Positions 1 to 11,598 are shown, numbered from the stretch's first letter. The stretch: 64,000 nt of DNA from Phyto melanocephala (GCA_941918925.1 OW799233.1:111907833-111971832); one strand, 5' to 3'. Translations and numbers: made by a program. The notes: generated by a model not told the origin, from the sequence alone.

Positions 1-840
1 AGATTTTATTTCAATTTCCATGTCCTTCCTTATACTGATTAATGGCTTTTTAAAGAGTGTAACGATAAACCATCAGATCTGGTGCTAATATTTGATAGTT
101 CTTTAATGGATTCTGTTATTTAATTATTTTTTGACCTCCGGTTGAAAATTAATTATTTTAAAAAGATAATATCTGAAATATTATTAAAAAAATAATTATT
201 TCTTGAAACAAGGATAAGCTGGAACAGTGAGTATGTGTTTTTTGGACTCTCTCCTTATGCCATAGTTTTTAAAAATTCTTAAAAAAATATTGTTGTTGCA
301 CTTTTGCTAAATTTAAAAAGCATTTGGAAATTATCGCAATACAGCGTAAAAGCTTACGTTGTCAAACCACTTATTTATACTCTGCATGAGCAATTGAAGT
401 TGTGGTCATACCTCGGATAAGTGATGTAGTTTTGAACCAAAATAATGTACAGGGATCATATATTTTTTTATGTTTTATGAAGTTGTAGGCATGTGCTATC
501 ATACAGCTGAATTAAATATAATCTAAAATGTGACTTATAAGCAGCCACATTTACATATATACGAGAGTGAACAGAATTTGAAACCTTGTAACGTGGTTTT
601 ATCAAAGGCTGATGTAGTTCAGTCGTGTCCAAGGTCAACTTACGGATCCACGCACCTTAGGTATAATGAAAGGCCAATTATTTACCTTATTCGGGGTTGA
701 CAAAAGAATTCACTTTATTTACACGTTTCGTTTTATAACAAAATATTAAGTACAACGAATTATATGTCAGGAGTTGTTGGGTGGGCTGGATCGGTCACAG
801 ATAGAATCGTTCGGCAGCAGGATCAGTTACGATGAGGTGT
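1..840. other. No recognisable gene; AT-rich sequence
   Basis: I see no coding signal, structured repeat or known element here. The region becomes less AT-rich after about 600, leading into the tandem arrays that start at 841. Confidence 0.5.
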
Positions 841-1054
841 CGTGAGTCGTTCGGTGAATGAGATCAGTAACGGCGAACAGGATCAGTAACGGTGATTATT
901 CGTGAGTCGTCCGATGAATAAGGTTAGTAACGGTGAAGTGGCGAACTCAATCGGTAAACGGAATCGGTGATGATTCGTGAGTCGCCCGATGAATAAGATC
1001 GGTAACGGTGAAGTGGAGAACTCACTCGGTGGACGGGGTCGGTGATATGATTAT
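841..1054 (+). repeat. Minisatellite, units of about 60-75 bp
   Basis: Three degenerate head-to-tail units start with CGTGAGTCG at 841, 901 and 976. Each carries GATGAATAAG-like and GTAACGGTGA-like blocks. The first unit is shorter (60 bp) than the second (75 bp). The array is GC-richer than its surroundings, and the short AGATCAGTAACGG-type block is itself repeated inside units, suggesting a layered history. Weaker related sequence extends upstream to about 785. Confidence 0.8.
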
Positions 1055-1061
1055 AGTTAGT

Positions 1062-1232
1062 ACTTACAATATTACAATTTTCTTATCTCTACGCTTCTTA
1101 CAATATTACAAGCGTCTTATCTCTACTGTTCTTATGGTACTGCAATCACCTTATATCTCTACGATTCCTACGATACTAAAATCGTCTTTATCTCTACGAT
1201 TCTAACGATACTACAATCACCTTATATCTAAC
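1062..1232 (+). repeat. Minisatellite, about 34-36-bp units
   Basis: About five imperfect units have the pattern CTTATCTCTACGATTC followed by TACGATACTACAATC-like sequence. The array directly follows the 60-75-bp array and directly precedes the 28-bp array, with almost no spacer. It has no coding sense: the open frame across it is simply a by-product of the repeat. Confidence 0.8.
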
Positions 1233-1237
1233 TTAAC

Positions 1238-1461
1238 GAAACAGTCAGCCGAAGCCGCTGTGTGTGAAACAGTCAACCGAAGATGCTGTGTGTGAAACAG
1301 TTAGCCGAAGCCGCTGTGTGTGAAACAGTCAGCCGAAACCGCTATGTGTGAAACAGTCAGCCAAAGCCGCTATGTGTGAAACAGTCAGCCGAAGCCGCTG
1401 TGTGTGAAACAGTCAGCCGAAACCGCTGTGTGTAAAACAGTCAGCCGAAGCCGAAGCTTCG
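1238..1461 (+). repeat. 28-bp minisatellite, 8 units
   Basis: Units begin with GAAACAGTCAGCCGAAGCCG at 1238, 1266 and 1294 and then every 28 bp to about 1434. The first seven are nearly identical; the last diverges after GCCGAAGCC into CGAAGCTTCGATCGG. The exact 28-bp spacing with scattered point changes indicates unequal exchange or slippage. No protein reading is proposed. Confidence 0.9.
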
Positions 1462-3139
1462 ATCGGTATCATAATGGGATGCTGCGATCGCCATTTGAAT
1501 AAAAAGAATAAAATTTGTATAACATTTTATTAAAATATTATCACACTACTTGATTCATTGCATGTCTAGATCTACCTAACCTAATTGTTAAACCCTTTAT
1601 TTATATTTTTTATATTTAGGTAAGTGTTGGTGTTTTATTTTTTCTTTATTTTAAACATCAAACTTTTGAAAACTTTTAATTTATTCATTTAACTTGTCGC
1701 CAAATATAAATTTGCACTATCTGCTCATTAGTAATCGCAGTTTAAATATGGTCTTTTAGTTCTGTTTTATTTGCGGCTATTCCATTAACTTGGCTAAAAA
1801 AGATAAACGTTAAAATTAACCAAATCAGGGGGCTTTAAAGAAAATATATAGTATCTGCTGTAAGCTAAAGCAAAAATATATTCGTGTTTGTGTTTTGCTT
1901 GAAATTACGTCCGTAATGGTTGCTCTTGCAATTGTATTGTTAACTTTAGTTTTTAAAAGCTTTAATAAAATCAACAAATGAAAATTGAAATATTTTTCTA
2001 TCACTAGCACAACACTAATTTATGACTTTGTACTTCCTTAACGTTCTTCCAATCAATCCTTCTCTTTTACGCTCCAGTCACCATTTGACAGCAACCAATC
2101 AAATATCAAACAATTGTCCATAAATTAAGCAAAACGACAATCAAAGAACTGTTAATGTGAACATGTTATTCAGTCAACATTAACGTGTAATAGAGTGACA
2201 AGTTATTAACGTCACGCTAAAATTAAAATGTAACCAAACAACACAAACAACTACAACAGCAAAAATGAACATCAGTGTTGATGTGAAATAGTGGGGGGTG
2301 CAAAATCAATTAAAATGTAATATAAATAAAAAAAAGAGAAAAATAGAAGTAAAATAAAAGCAACACTGAAGGTAACTTAAAATATAAATAAATGAATGAG
2401 GAAAGCAATAGCGACAACAACGGTTAACTGTAATGACAGAAAGGAACACGTAAAAAGTTTTCCAACAACTCAAACATAAATTTCTAATTTCGATGAATAA
2501 TTAAAAAGTAGAAAAAAAAAGAAACGCAACCAGCAGAATTCCATACACACAAATACTTGGAAATGCAAACAAAATATTCTTCAACATGAAATTATTTAAT
2601 TTAGGTCAACACACACACAAAACCCATTTAAACACAGAAAAAAAAAAAACAAAATAGCAGGATACTAAATCAACAAACAGCTTTTGTAATTTTAAGTAAA
2701 ATATAAATTAAAGCAATTGCCTGTATGTTTGAAGAAATTTCTTTTTTCTTTTAGTTATAATTTTTCCAATTAAAGGCACCAATACATTCAAACACATACC
2801 TTTGTTCGGCAGTTTAATTAATTTTCAGTCCGCTGGTAGCTAAAACATTGAGTTTTAGAGAAAATATATTTTTTTACAGCATGAATGCTCAGTTAAAAAA
2901 ATAATAATTTCAAGTGTGTTTAAAAGTGTCTATAAAAAAAATTTTCTTAATTTGCATAAAATTTACAACAATTTAGGGTTTTTTGCTCTTTAAAAATTAC
3001 TAGAAACAACTACAATTGAAAATTGTTCGTCAAACATACAACTATCGTACCCGGGTGAAACCCATTACAAAACAATAAATGCCGCTGATATTATTTTTAA
3101 AAAATGTGCCGTATTTGGAGTGATGATAAGTAAATGTGA
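1462..3139. other. AT-rich stretch without recognisable genes
   Basis: Only short A-rich and ACAC-type low-complexity runs are visible (for example about 2600-2660). No transposase, reverse transcriptase or exon-like reading was found on either strand. Confidence 0.5.
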
Positions 3140-3420
3140 AGACACCGCTCCATTATATGGGCTGGTGGAATCATTGGTCAGTACTTCTTTAAAACCGAAA
3201 ACCGTTGATCGGAACGTTACAGTCAATGGTGGCAACTAAAGAGCCATGATGGCTGACTTTTTCGTTCATCACTTAAACAACCATGATGTGCGGAGCTATA
3301 TAATTCAACAAGACGGCGCAGCACGTCACGAGTTATTGCCGATATTAGGCTACAAATGTTGAACAAGTGATAGTAAATTGGAACTTCAGATCACACTACA
3401 GCTGAACCAGCCATAGTGGT
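3140..3420 (+). pseudogene. Mariner-like transposase fragment
   Basis: Translating the plus strand gives a broken reading with the blocks NVTVNG, RAMMADFF, LNNHDV and QQDGAARH, separated by stop codons. The order and spacing match the mid-part of Tc1/mariner-group transposases of the type that carry a WFQQDGATCHT block, where the D of QQDGA is the second catalytic aspartate. The first and third acidic residues are not visible, so this is a decayed internal fragment. No terminal inverted repeats were found around it. A family A element begins about 35 bp downstream. Confidence 0.75.
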
Positions 3421-3456
3421 GATATACCAGTAGTCATATTTAAGTTATAATAGTAG

Positions 3457-4509
3457 ACAACGTGTAGTCATGCAATAACAGTAGCTTGTATCACCATTCA
3501 TCTCATATGAAATACGCACATACATATAAAAAACATACATATATATAAACATCCCATTGTAAAATCAAAAATTAACGTATGTATGTTAAAAAAAAAAAAA
3601 TAAAAAAAAATTAAAAAAAAAATAATTAAAATATAAATAATAAATATAAAACAAACAAAAATTTAAAAAAAAAATTTAAAAAAAAAATAATAAAAATATA
3701 AATAATATATTAAATAAAAAATAAGTAAGAGCGCTATATTCGGCCGTGCCGAATCTTATATACCCTTCATAACGTGTAGTCACGCAATAACAGTAGTTTG
3801 TGTCACCATTCATCCCATATGAAATACGTACATACAAATATAAAAACATCCCATTGTAAAATTATAAATTCTCGTACGTATGTTAAAAAAACGAAAAAAA
3901 AAAAAATTTTTAAAAAATTTTGAAAAAAAAAATTTAAAAAAAAAATTATTATATATATAATATATATAAAACAAAAAAAAAATAAAAAAAAATTAAAAAA
4001 AATATAAAAAAATGTAAAAAAAAAAATAAAAATATATAAATAATATATTAAATAAAAAATAAAAAAAAAATAAAAAAAAAAAATAAAAAAAAATTTTTTT
4101 TTGGCTCAGCTGAGATTCGATCCCACGTTTACTTTAACCAATATACAAGTTTGTATGTATGTATGTTGTTGTTGTAATGTTGTTTTTGTGAAAAAAAAAA
4201 TCGAGGTGGTCGTGGGTTTTTGCTCATATCTCAGTTGTTTATGTACCGATGTTTTTGATTTTCAATACCGATCTACTCCCGAATATTTCTGATATATATG
4301 TACCTTACCCGGGTCCAACCTATGTCGGGGGGTTTCAAAAAGTTGATTTCAACATACACACGGACAGACTGACAGTGCTTAATCGACTCCCCTATTCATA
4401 AGCTTTCAGAAAATATATACTTTATGGGGTCGGAAATGAAAATGGTCGAAATTTCACAAGGAATGACAAACCTATATATACCCTTTTTCACTGTGTGAAG
4501 GGTATAAAA
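3457..4509 (+). mobile_element. Interspersed element family A, copy A1 (tandem 5' end plus full copy)
   Basis: A partial 5' unit (3457-3722) runs head-to-tail into a complete copy starting AAGTAAGAGCGC at 3723. The copy has a 5' palindrome ATTCGGCCGTGCCGAAT, then TTATATACCCTTC, an A-rich core, a tRNA-like module (4103-4150), a GTATGTATGTTGTTGTTG microsatellite, a cluster of ACGGACAGACTGACAG and the shared block AATATATACTTTATGGGGTC. It ends in a hairpin formed by TATACCC and GGGTATAAAAA. The 5' TATACCCTTC is inverted relative to the 3' end, giving subterminal inverted repeats. No coding capacity. A Helentron/DINE-1-like non-autonomous element is my inference from the architecture. Confidence 0.8.
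4103..4150 (-). other. tRNA-like module in family A
   Basis: On the minus strand this reads TGGTTAAAGTAAACG followed by TGGGATCGAATCTCAGC. The second block resembles a T-arm with a Pol III B box (GGATCGAATCC type); the first resembles the 3' half of a D-arm. The anticodon arm is absent, so this is not a functional tRNA gene. The module recurs in copies A2, A3 and A4. Confidence 0.45.
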
Positions 4510-6191
4510 AACAGATCGGGTTAGCATATCTCAACATATCCAATGAGATTACTATAAAAACAAAGGTGGAGGTAATAATGTGGACAATTGTCTAGCAGAA
4601 TACGCAACAAAGAGGGCAACTAATATATGGCCTATATAATTTTTTTATAATATTCTTGCAGTGGCATCATTAGCAGCTTATTTTAAACATATTGAATCTG
4701 AATCTAACTGATCGTAGAATAATTCTGGAGCAGTTTTCGTCGCACGATGGAATATCTAGATCATTCAGTAATATCAGAAAATCATACAAATCGTGCTGCA
4801 AAAAAACGTGATAATTCTGAAAGATTTAAGCAAAGAAAAAATTTTTATGTATGTAAAGCAGGAGATCAACTAGAAAAGCTTGTCAAAAATGTCGAAAACC
4901 GTAATTTCAGAAATTATTTCTAAGAAAAACTAACAAATTCCACACAAGCTAACTGAGATATAAGCAACAGATTTCAACTGCTTCGGTGCTCTCCTAAAAC
5001 TTACCTATTACCTATTATTTTATATAATATTTTTAATTACTTTTATTTTCAAATTTAATTTGCATGGATTAAAAAAAATATTTCGTGTGAAAAATCTTTT
5101 TACTAACAAATCAATATTTTTTCTTCCATTTTATGTTTGCAGCTTGATTTATAAAATTATTAAATGTTTTTGAAATTTGTTTCTTCATCATTCAATGCCT
5201 TTACCTGTTTTAATAAAATTTGATTGATACTTTTTATTTGAATAGAACACAAAGGAGGAAAAAGAAAAAAAAAATTAAATCTTTTGGTATTAAAATGATT
5301 TGATTGCTTTTGAGTTGCTGTCAAAAATGTGTTCTCATTTGGTGAGACGGCAGTGAAATTTAGATGTTTGCAAACATGAATTCGTGCAAATATGTATATG
5401 TACATTTAGATGGCTTAATAATGAAAGGGCTCACCACATTCATATACTCATATATTGTACCAATAAAACTGATTAAAATTTAAAATAGTAAAATGATTTT
5501 TTTATGCGGCTATAAGTCCGTTATTATCGACTAAAGCTTCGTAAATTTTTTAGAAGCGATGTATTTGCATGTGGACTACCAGAAAACATTAAAAACGCGA
5601 TTTCCTCAAAAATCGAGATACGCCCTTTTTATATTAGCCATCGTTATGTACATGTACTTTCTTTAACATATTTGTACATTTATTGCAAACTATATGATGT
5701 TGAAAATTCATGTCATAAATGAAAAATAAAGCGAAAATATACTTACATGCATACATACATACATACATACATACAAGTATATGTTTGCACGTAAAGAAAA
5801 ACAAAAAAGATAAAATAACACACAGAAATAAAAAGCACAATAATTTTTATTATGATTTTTTATCTCTTCTTCGGTAAAATGAATGACAGAAACATCAGCA
5901 ACAATCACAGAGAATGAGTAAAAAATAAAGGGGAATTTTTTTTGTACATACGCACATATCTCTGTATTTTATATTTATCAAAATATACCTGGCAGTTTTT
6001 AAAGTGTAACCAATAATTATGAACTGAATATTTCTATAATATTCGATTTCTATTACTTGTAATAAGTTAAAAAAAAAACTTAAACTGTTCAATATAAAAA
6101 TTGCAAGAAATACGTAAACTTATTCAAATATTGTACAAAATATTAAATATTGAAATATTTTCACATTACTCCATATTTATAGATTTATTAA
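4510..6191. other. AT-rich stretch; short CATA microsatellite
   Basis: Nothing gene-like is supported. A (CATA)n run of about 30 bp lies near 5746-5776. The short open frames here have no recognisable domains and are AT-rich chance frames. Confidence 0.5.
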
Positions 6192-6518
6192 ATTTTTCCG
6201 AAAACTCCTATTAAAGAGTTTGTAATTGCCTCCGTTATCTTTTTGGATGAGCTGGTTCAGCTACACTTTACATCCGACATGTCTTGGGATAACTTTCCTC
6301 TATTTTTAAATTATTTTCTTACAAGAGCCCAATACATTTACACAGGCCGAAAACTTAAACAAGTGGGAGAATTTGCATCCCGTGTTGAAAAATTGATAAT
6401 TATTTTTGAACACCAATCAAGGGCCTTTTTTGGCAGAAATATGAAGGCACTTTATGCCGTTTTTGTTGATACTTTGATACATTTCTGCCAGATGTCAACA
6501 ATTAACAAAGGTTACTAA
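6192..6518 (+). CDS. Unrecognised 108-codon open frame, possible exon
   Basis: The frame is open from just after a TAA at 6189 to a TAG... TAA-type end at 6516-6518. The deduced segment includes FVIASVIFLDELVQLHF, FPLFLNYFLTRAQYIYTGRK and FFGRNMKALYAVFVDTLIHF. Amino-acid composition is balanced (acidic, basic and aromatic residues mixed), unlike the Phe/Ile/Lys-rich chance frames elsewhere in the window. There is no ATG at the start; an acceptor-like AAAG precedes AGTTTGTAATTGCC near 6215, so an exon or a captured or relic gene fragment is possible. I do not recognise the family. Retrotransposon fragments begin about 40 bp downstream. Confidence 0.35.
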   Translation: MFPKTPIKEFVIASVIFLDELVQLHFTSDMSWDNFPLFLNYFLTRAQYIYTGRKLKQVGEFASRVEKLIIIFEHQSRAFFGRNMKALYAVFVDTLIHFCQMSTINKGY

Positions 6519-6559
6519 AGGCTTTATAAAACTGATTTTCTATGGATATTTAATTTTTG

Positions 6560-6976
6560 GGGACTCAATAAAATCTTTCCATCCAGATCTGTTTACAGCT
6601 ATGGCCTTTACTTCATTCCAGCTAGTATGCATATTTGACGTTTCGTTTTAAATTTGTTTTCGCCATATATTGGCTGGTCGACGTAGTCTACGGCCGATAT
6701 CTGTGAGCGGTTTTCGTATGGTGTGACCATTCCAGTTCCATTTTTGACTTCGTATTTCAATGGGTGTGGGGAAGTGGTACATTTGTTGCCATAGTCTGTT
6801 GTTTTCGATTGGCAATATATGCACCCAAACCACTTAAGGTTGTGATGACAAGTCCGAGGTAACGAAACGAATTAACCTCCTCCAGAGGCATATTATCAAT
6901 TGTAAAGAATTTTATGTATTTTTTCGCATTATTTTAGTTGTGTCGATATTAATATTAAGATCAAGATCTTGGAATT
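6560..6976 (-). pseudogene. LINE reverse transcriptase, C-terminal part (RTE-like)
   Basis: On the minus strand, a broken reading contains LNINIDTTK, a block resembling IDNMPLEEVNSFRYLG and then IRSQKWNWNGHTIRKPL followed by GRRLRRPANIWRKQ. This is the usual C-terminal run of RTE-type non-LTR reverse transcriptases, ending in a WxGHxxR block followed by a basic RxRGRPxxxWR block. Frameshifts and stops show it is dead. It continues the piece at 7703-8000; the two are separated by a plus-strand LINE inserted at about 6977. RTE-like is my best clade guess; other endonuclease-type LINEs are possible. Confidence 0.7.
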
Positions 6977-7702
6977 CTGCTTGATTCAAAACTCAATTTC
7001 GTCCCACACATAACCATGGCTGCCAATAAAACCAGAGGTGTACTTGGTTTTGTAAAACGCTGGGCTAAAGAGTTTAATGATCCTTACGTCACTAAAATTT
7101 TGTACTGTGCGATTGTAAAGCCTATTCTAGAGTATGGATCTATAATATGGGACCCCATATATACAACACATTCTGATGCTATTGAATCCGTTCAAAAGCA
7201 GTTTCTGCTTTTTCGTCTTCGTGGGTTAAACTTTAACCCGATGAATTTGCCTTCGTATTCAGCTAGACTCTCTCTTATTAAGCTGCCAACTCTGAAAAGC
7301 CGTAGAACTACACTCAACATATCATTTGTTTTCAACATAATTACTGGCGAGTTAGGATCTAGTTTCCTAATCAACAATATTTCGTTTAATGTACCACAAC
7401 GCCCATTACGTAGTTTTACCCTTCTAATGGTTCCATTTTCTAGAGTTAATTATGCTAATATGGACCCTTTAGTAAGAATGTGTAATAATTTTAACAAATA
7501 TTTTAAATTTATAGATTTTTCTTTAACTTCAAATACAATTAAAAACAAAATAATTGTCTATTTAAATTCATAATTTTTATAAATATTATTGTTTTATTTC
7601 ATATTATATTGAACGTTTAATTATAACTTTACGTACGTATATATTTTTTAATTGTCTGTAAGGATTTATTTCCATAGACAAATTTAATAAATAAATAAAT
7701 AA
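6977..7702 (+). pseudogene. 5'-truncated non-LTR retrotransposon inserted in another LINE
   Basis: An open frame from about 6980 to 7573 encodes the C-terminal part of a LINE reverse transcriptase. It starts LDSKLNFVPHITMAANKTRG and continues with LGFVKRWAKEFNDPYVTK, KPILEYGSIIWDP, IESVQKQFLLFRLRGL and LPSYSARLSLIKLPTLKSRR. This order is characteristic of the thumb and C-terminal region in CR1/Jockey-group elements. No stop interrupts about 195 codons, so the copy is relatively young. The catalytic YxDD region is absent because of 5' truncation. The 3' UTR ends in an AATAAATAAATAAATAAA tail near 7702. The ATG at 7016 is internal, not a real start. Confidence 0.8.
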
Positions 7703-8000
7703 AGACCAGCATTGTAAAAGAGCTTCGTAAGACATTGCAATTGTATGCTTATATCGGAGTACTGGTGAGTATCGGCAAATGTCATCAGCATATTTAGGAA
7801 CACATAACTGATTTAGAACCACTATTACTCGATAGTGCATGACTATACACAACATAATATTAAATAAAATTGATGACATCATGCAACCTGAACGTACTCC
7901 TGTGTTAACATTTATCCTTCTGCTCAGTTTGTCTTCGTGCTGAATACTGCAATGTGGACGACTACTTTCAATAAGCTGAATTATGCTTTGTTAACCCTTA
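7703..8000 (-). pseudogene. LINE reverse transcriptase, catalytic part (RTE-like), split from 6560-6976
   Basis: Minus-strand reading: IQLIESSRPHCSIQHEDK, then a TGVRSGCMMSSILFNI block (the GxRQGCxLSPxLFN motif of LINE RTs) and KYADDICRYSP. The YADD catalytic box lies at 7781-7792. The reading continues toward EALLQCW and is cut at 7702 by the plus-strand LINE tail, then resumes at 6976 with the segment preceding LNINIDTTK. The two pieces are collinear, which supports a nested insertion rather than two independent fragments. Confidence 0.75.
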
Positions 8001-8310
8001 ATAAGTGTTACTAAAAAAGCCAGAAGTAGTTAAATCTTCAAAACTGTGGGATGTTTTCAACCTTATATGCTCAAATGTATGATAACTTGTATTAGGTATT
8101 TCAATATTATATATTTTGTATTCCTGTTATTCGGTTAATGAATCATATTTTGTTTGTGTGAAATTATATTATTACTTATTGTCAATTTAAATTATAAAAT
8201 ATGTGGAAATCATTAAAATTTTATTGTCGAATTACATTAACTCGATATGGCTACCTTTCGCATTTACTATGGCCTTTAAGGGGTTAACAAGTGAGATGTA
8301 CTCTGTATGG

Positions 8311-8790
8311 CTATGATGTCGTGATATTTTTTGCCCATTCCTGTACAATGGGTTTCTTCAGTGCATCTATTTTGACATATGTTTTAGTCCTCATCTTGCT
8401 CTCCAACAAGGACCAGTTTCAATGGCACACCCAATTTACATCTGGCTATTCGAAAGCCATTGTTTGAATCAAGTGAAGTGTGGAACATGGTTTTATAACC
8501 ATCCTTTGCTAACACGAGTTTTATAAAATAGTCCGAATTTTGTTGAAACGTCCATGGTCTATGACCGAAAAGTTTGCATGCTCACGGCTATAAAACAGCT
8601 TCTAAAATAAGTTTTTGATAATAAGTCGCATCGACTTTGACAGTTAGATAAATGAAAACGCATTCCCTTTGTCTAGCGGCGGTTACAGCTGCCCATGCCA
8701 TTGCTTGAGATGGAAAATTAATTCGGGTGGTTATTCCTAGTATTAAATTTTCGTGGGTGCAAAAAAAACTTTTGTGCAAAAGCTTGAAAT
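8311..8790 (-). pseudogene. Mariner-like transposase fragment, second subfamily
   Basis: Minus-strand blocks are FPSQAMAWAAVTAARQRECV, LTVKVDATYYQKLILEAVL, a KPWACKLFGHRPWTFQQNS block and a C-terminus resembling LLESKMRTKTYVKIDALKK followed by EWAKNI. This matches the second half of mariner-group transposases: the VTADG strand, the ILE-LLPW helix, the WTFQQD strand and the C-terminal helix. The catalytic aspartate expected after FQQ reads as N here, and frameshifts separate the blocks. It differs from the WFQQDGA fragments elsewhere, so a separate subfamily is represented. No flanking TIRs were identified. Confidence 0.7.
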
Positions 8791-9967
8791 ATTATTTGCA
8801 GGTATTTTATTAAAATATAATTTTTTTTACAAAAAAAAAAAATTTTTTAAGAAAATTTGCCTTAAAAAGAAATTTGATTAAAATTTCTAATGAATGTAAA
8901 ATAAATTAAATATTTTTCGCGAGCAGATATTTAATTGATCTAGTGTTTGACTCGTTAGTTCATTTTTGGCAACGTCGTAGTAAATTTTATCCACGAACCT
9001 CATTTTAATTACATTGCGTTTCGTGAAAAAAATGATCTAGGTTTTTGGCAACAATGCACTAAAGTCATCGTTTAACCCAACTCTGTAACGAATATTTCTT
9101 TTTAATTTTGAAAAAACGATTCGAATATCCGACTCTATAAATTCCTTATCACAATTGAAACTTTGAATCAAACGTTGCTGCCATTCATTGATGCAACACC
9201 CACCTTACCACTTGTACAGGTATTTCATTCATTCATTTAATTTTTGTTGTTGTTGTTGTTGATGGTCGTTTACAATTCCAAAACGTAACGATTTTTTTTT
9301 TTTGATTTTTTTAATGTTATTATTGTTATTGCTGTTGTTGCCGGTTAGTTACAAATTTATGAAATGTTTTATGTATGTCTGCATACATATATGTGTGTGT
9401 GTCTATCTGTCTTGCTATAAATGTATGAATGAGCACAAAACTTAGTGTGTTATTTTCTATAAACGATTCCTTTTATAAATTTAACCTTTTGTATGCAATT
9501 TCTTTTTCCATTTTTCTTGACATTTTACGATGAAACCAAAAGCCCTGTTAGATTGTAATGCCACGAGAAATTGTTTGTTTATTTTTTCATTGCATTTTCC
9601 GGGTTTTATGAAAAATAGTTTTTTTCTTTATTTTATGATTTTGATTTGTATTTGCTATAACTTAGTGTAATCATAAAAGATATTTCATAAAACCTTTAAA
9701 TTTTTCAATTTATTTCACGTTACATCAATAACAGATTTTTATGAATGATTTTTATGAAGAAAGAATGCACTTTGTTTAAACTAATTCAACAAATAAATAC
9801 ATATTTTTGGAATTATTTTGTTTAAATATTAATTATATTAACTATAATTGATGAATTCGGAAGGTGTTCTGATTGTCGCATTTTTATATTCTCAATACTT
9901 TGCTCGATATCATGACATGATAACAATCTTTTCTAATACGTTGGATGACATTATTATTATTATATGT
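8791..9967. other. AT-rich stretch without recognisable genes
   Basis: Contains poly-A/T runs, a GTTGTTGTTGTTG run near 9246 and a short TGTGTG run near 9395. No protein homology is evident. Confidence 0.5.
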
Positions 9968-9975
9968 ATTATGAT

Positions 9976-11590
9976 CAGTGATGCCAGAACTTGATTAGTA
10001 AAAATGGCTAAAATTCTGGAAAAATGGCAAAAAACTGGCTAAAAAAGCTAAAAAATTGCTAAATATTTTGAATAGAAAGTGCTCAATATTTGAATAAAAA
10101 AAATTAGAAAAATTCGATTTAAAAGAAAAATAATAAAATCTAAGATCGTTTGTAATACACTCAATACATCTTTGTTTAGTTATAAAGTACAAGAATTGTT
10201 ATGATGGTGTTAAAAGGACCAATTATCATCAGCATCTAGCTCGCTGTTATTGTCATTGTCATCCTAACTTTCTTTAGATCCTATCAATTTAAGATAATTA
10301 TGTGGTACTTCATATTTATAACAGCATTTATCAATACTTTTTAAGTCGTATATTAAAAAAAGAATATAGAAACAAGTAAGAGCGCTATATTGGGCCGTGC
10401 CGAATCTTATATACCCTTCACAGCGTGTAGTCATGCAATAACAGTAGTTTGTATCACCATTCATCTCATATGAAATACGTACATACATATATAAAAACAT
10501 CCCATTGTAAAATTATAAATTTACGTAAGTATGTATGTATGTTAAAAAAAAAATTTTTTTAAAAATTAAAAAAAATAAAAAAAAATTAAAAAAAAAATAA
10601 TAAAAATATAAATAATATATAAAATAAAAAAAAATTAAAAAAAAAAACAAAAAAAAAAAAATTTTTTGGCTCAGCTGGGATTCGATGCCATGTTTACTCT
10701 AAGCAGTATACATGTTTGTATGTATGTATGTTGTTGTTGTAATGTTGTTTTTGTGAAAAAAAAAATCGAGGTGGTCGTGGTTTTTTGCTCATATCTCAGT
10801 TGTTTATGTACCGATGTTACTGATTTTCAATATTGATCTACTCCCGAATATTTCTGATATTTTAATACCTCACCAAGGTCCAGGCGATATTGGGGGGCTT
10901 CAAAAAGTTGATTTCAACATACACACGGACAGACGGACAGACTGACATAGCTTAATCGACTCCCTTATTCATAAGCTTTCAGAAAATATATACTTTATGG
11001 TGTCGAAAATGAAAATTGTAGAAATTTCACACGGAATGACAAACCTATATATACCCCTTTTCACTGTGTGAAGGGTATAAAAATAAAACATTGGTCTTTC
11101 GAAATAAGCCAAGCTCTCTACAATCTATAAATCATATAATATTGCATTAATTCCACGTTTACAATATTTACAAAAACTTTTTCACTTCTGTAATCTATTC
11201 TCCTTATTATGGGTGGGATAACCATTCCCTCATAAGATTCTAGGAATATTTTGTTTATTTTTCTTAAATTTCTTTTTTTATTTATTTTATTAAATACACT
11301 CGCTTGGTTGATTTTTTACGGATTAATTGTTTGTTTGTTCATTTACTATTTTACCCATCGATGCAACTTTTAGTAGTTAAAAAACATTGTTTTATAGAAA
11401 CGTTTTTCACTATTTAAGAACCGATAAAACAACAAAACTTAAAAGCTAAAAATAAAAAATGGCTAAAAAAGGCCTAAAAAATATCTAGGAATGACTAAAA
11501 AATGGCTTATAGCTAAACGCAGATTTTCCTAGCTAAGCGTGTTCAAAAATTGTAAAATCTAGTCACAAAATAGCTAAATTGGCAACACTG
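9976..11590. mobile_element. hAT-type element with 8-bp target duplication
   Basis: The left end reads CAGTGATGCCAGAA from 9976, and the right end read inward on the minus strand is CAGTGTTGCCAATT. These are imperfect TIRs of the CAGTGTTGCCA type common in hAT elements. The flanks are ATTATGAT (9968-9975) and ATTATAAT (11591-11598), a 7/8 match to an 8-bp target duplication. Internal sequence near both ends is rich in GGCTAAAAA-type repeats. No transposase reading remains. A family A element (10373-11083) sits inside, so the hAT element itself is about 0.9 kb. Confidence 0.8.
10373..11083 (+). mobile_element. Interspersed element family A, copy A2
   Basis: Runs from CAAGTAAGAGCGCTATATT to AAGGGTATAAAAA with all family A landmarks in order: 5' palindrome (one arm mutated), TTATATACCCTTCAC, A-rich core, tRNA-like module (10668-10712, B box partly degraded), TGTTGTTGTTG microsatellite, repeated ACGGACAG, TATATACTTTATGG and the 3' hairpin. 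At about 710 bp it is the cleanest single-copy example in the window. It interrupts the hAT element 9976-11590. Confidence 0.85.
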
Positions 11591-11598
11591 ATTATAAT

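Noticed and set aside
4103..4150. A functional tRNA gene in family A
   Set aside because: No anticodon arm or acceptor stem; only D-arm and T-arm-like pieces are present.
5746..5776. CATA tandem run as a CRISPR or satellite array
   Set aside because: Simple microsatellite; no spaced repeats anywhere in the window support CRISPR, which is also not expected in an animal genome.
7192..7377. Minus-strand 61-codon frame
   Set aside because: Shadow of the plus-strand LINE reverse transcriptase frame, which carries the recognisable motifs.
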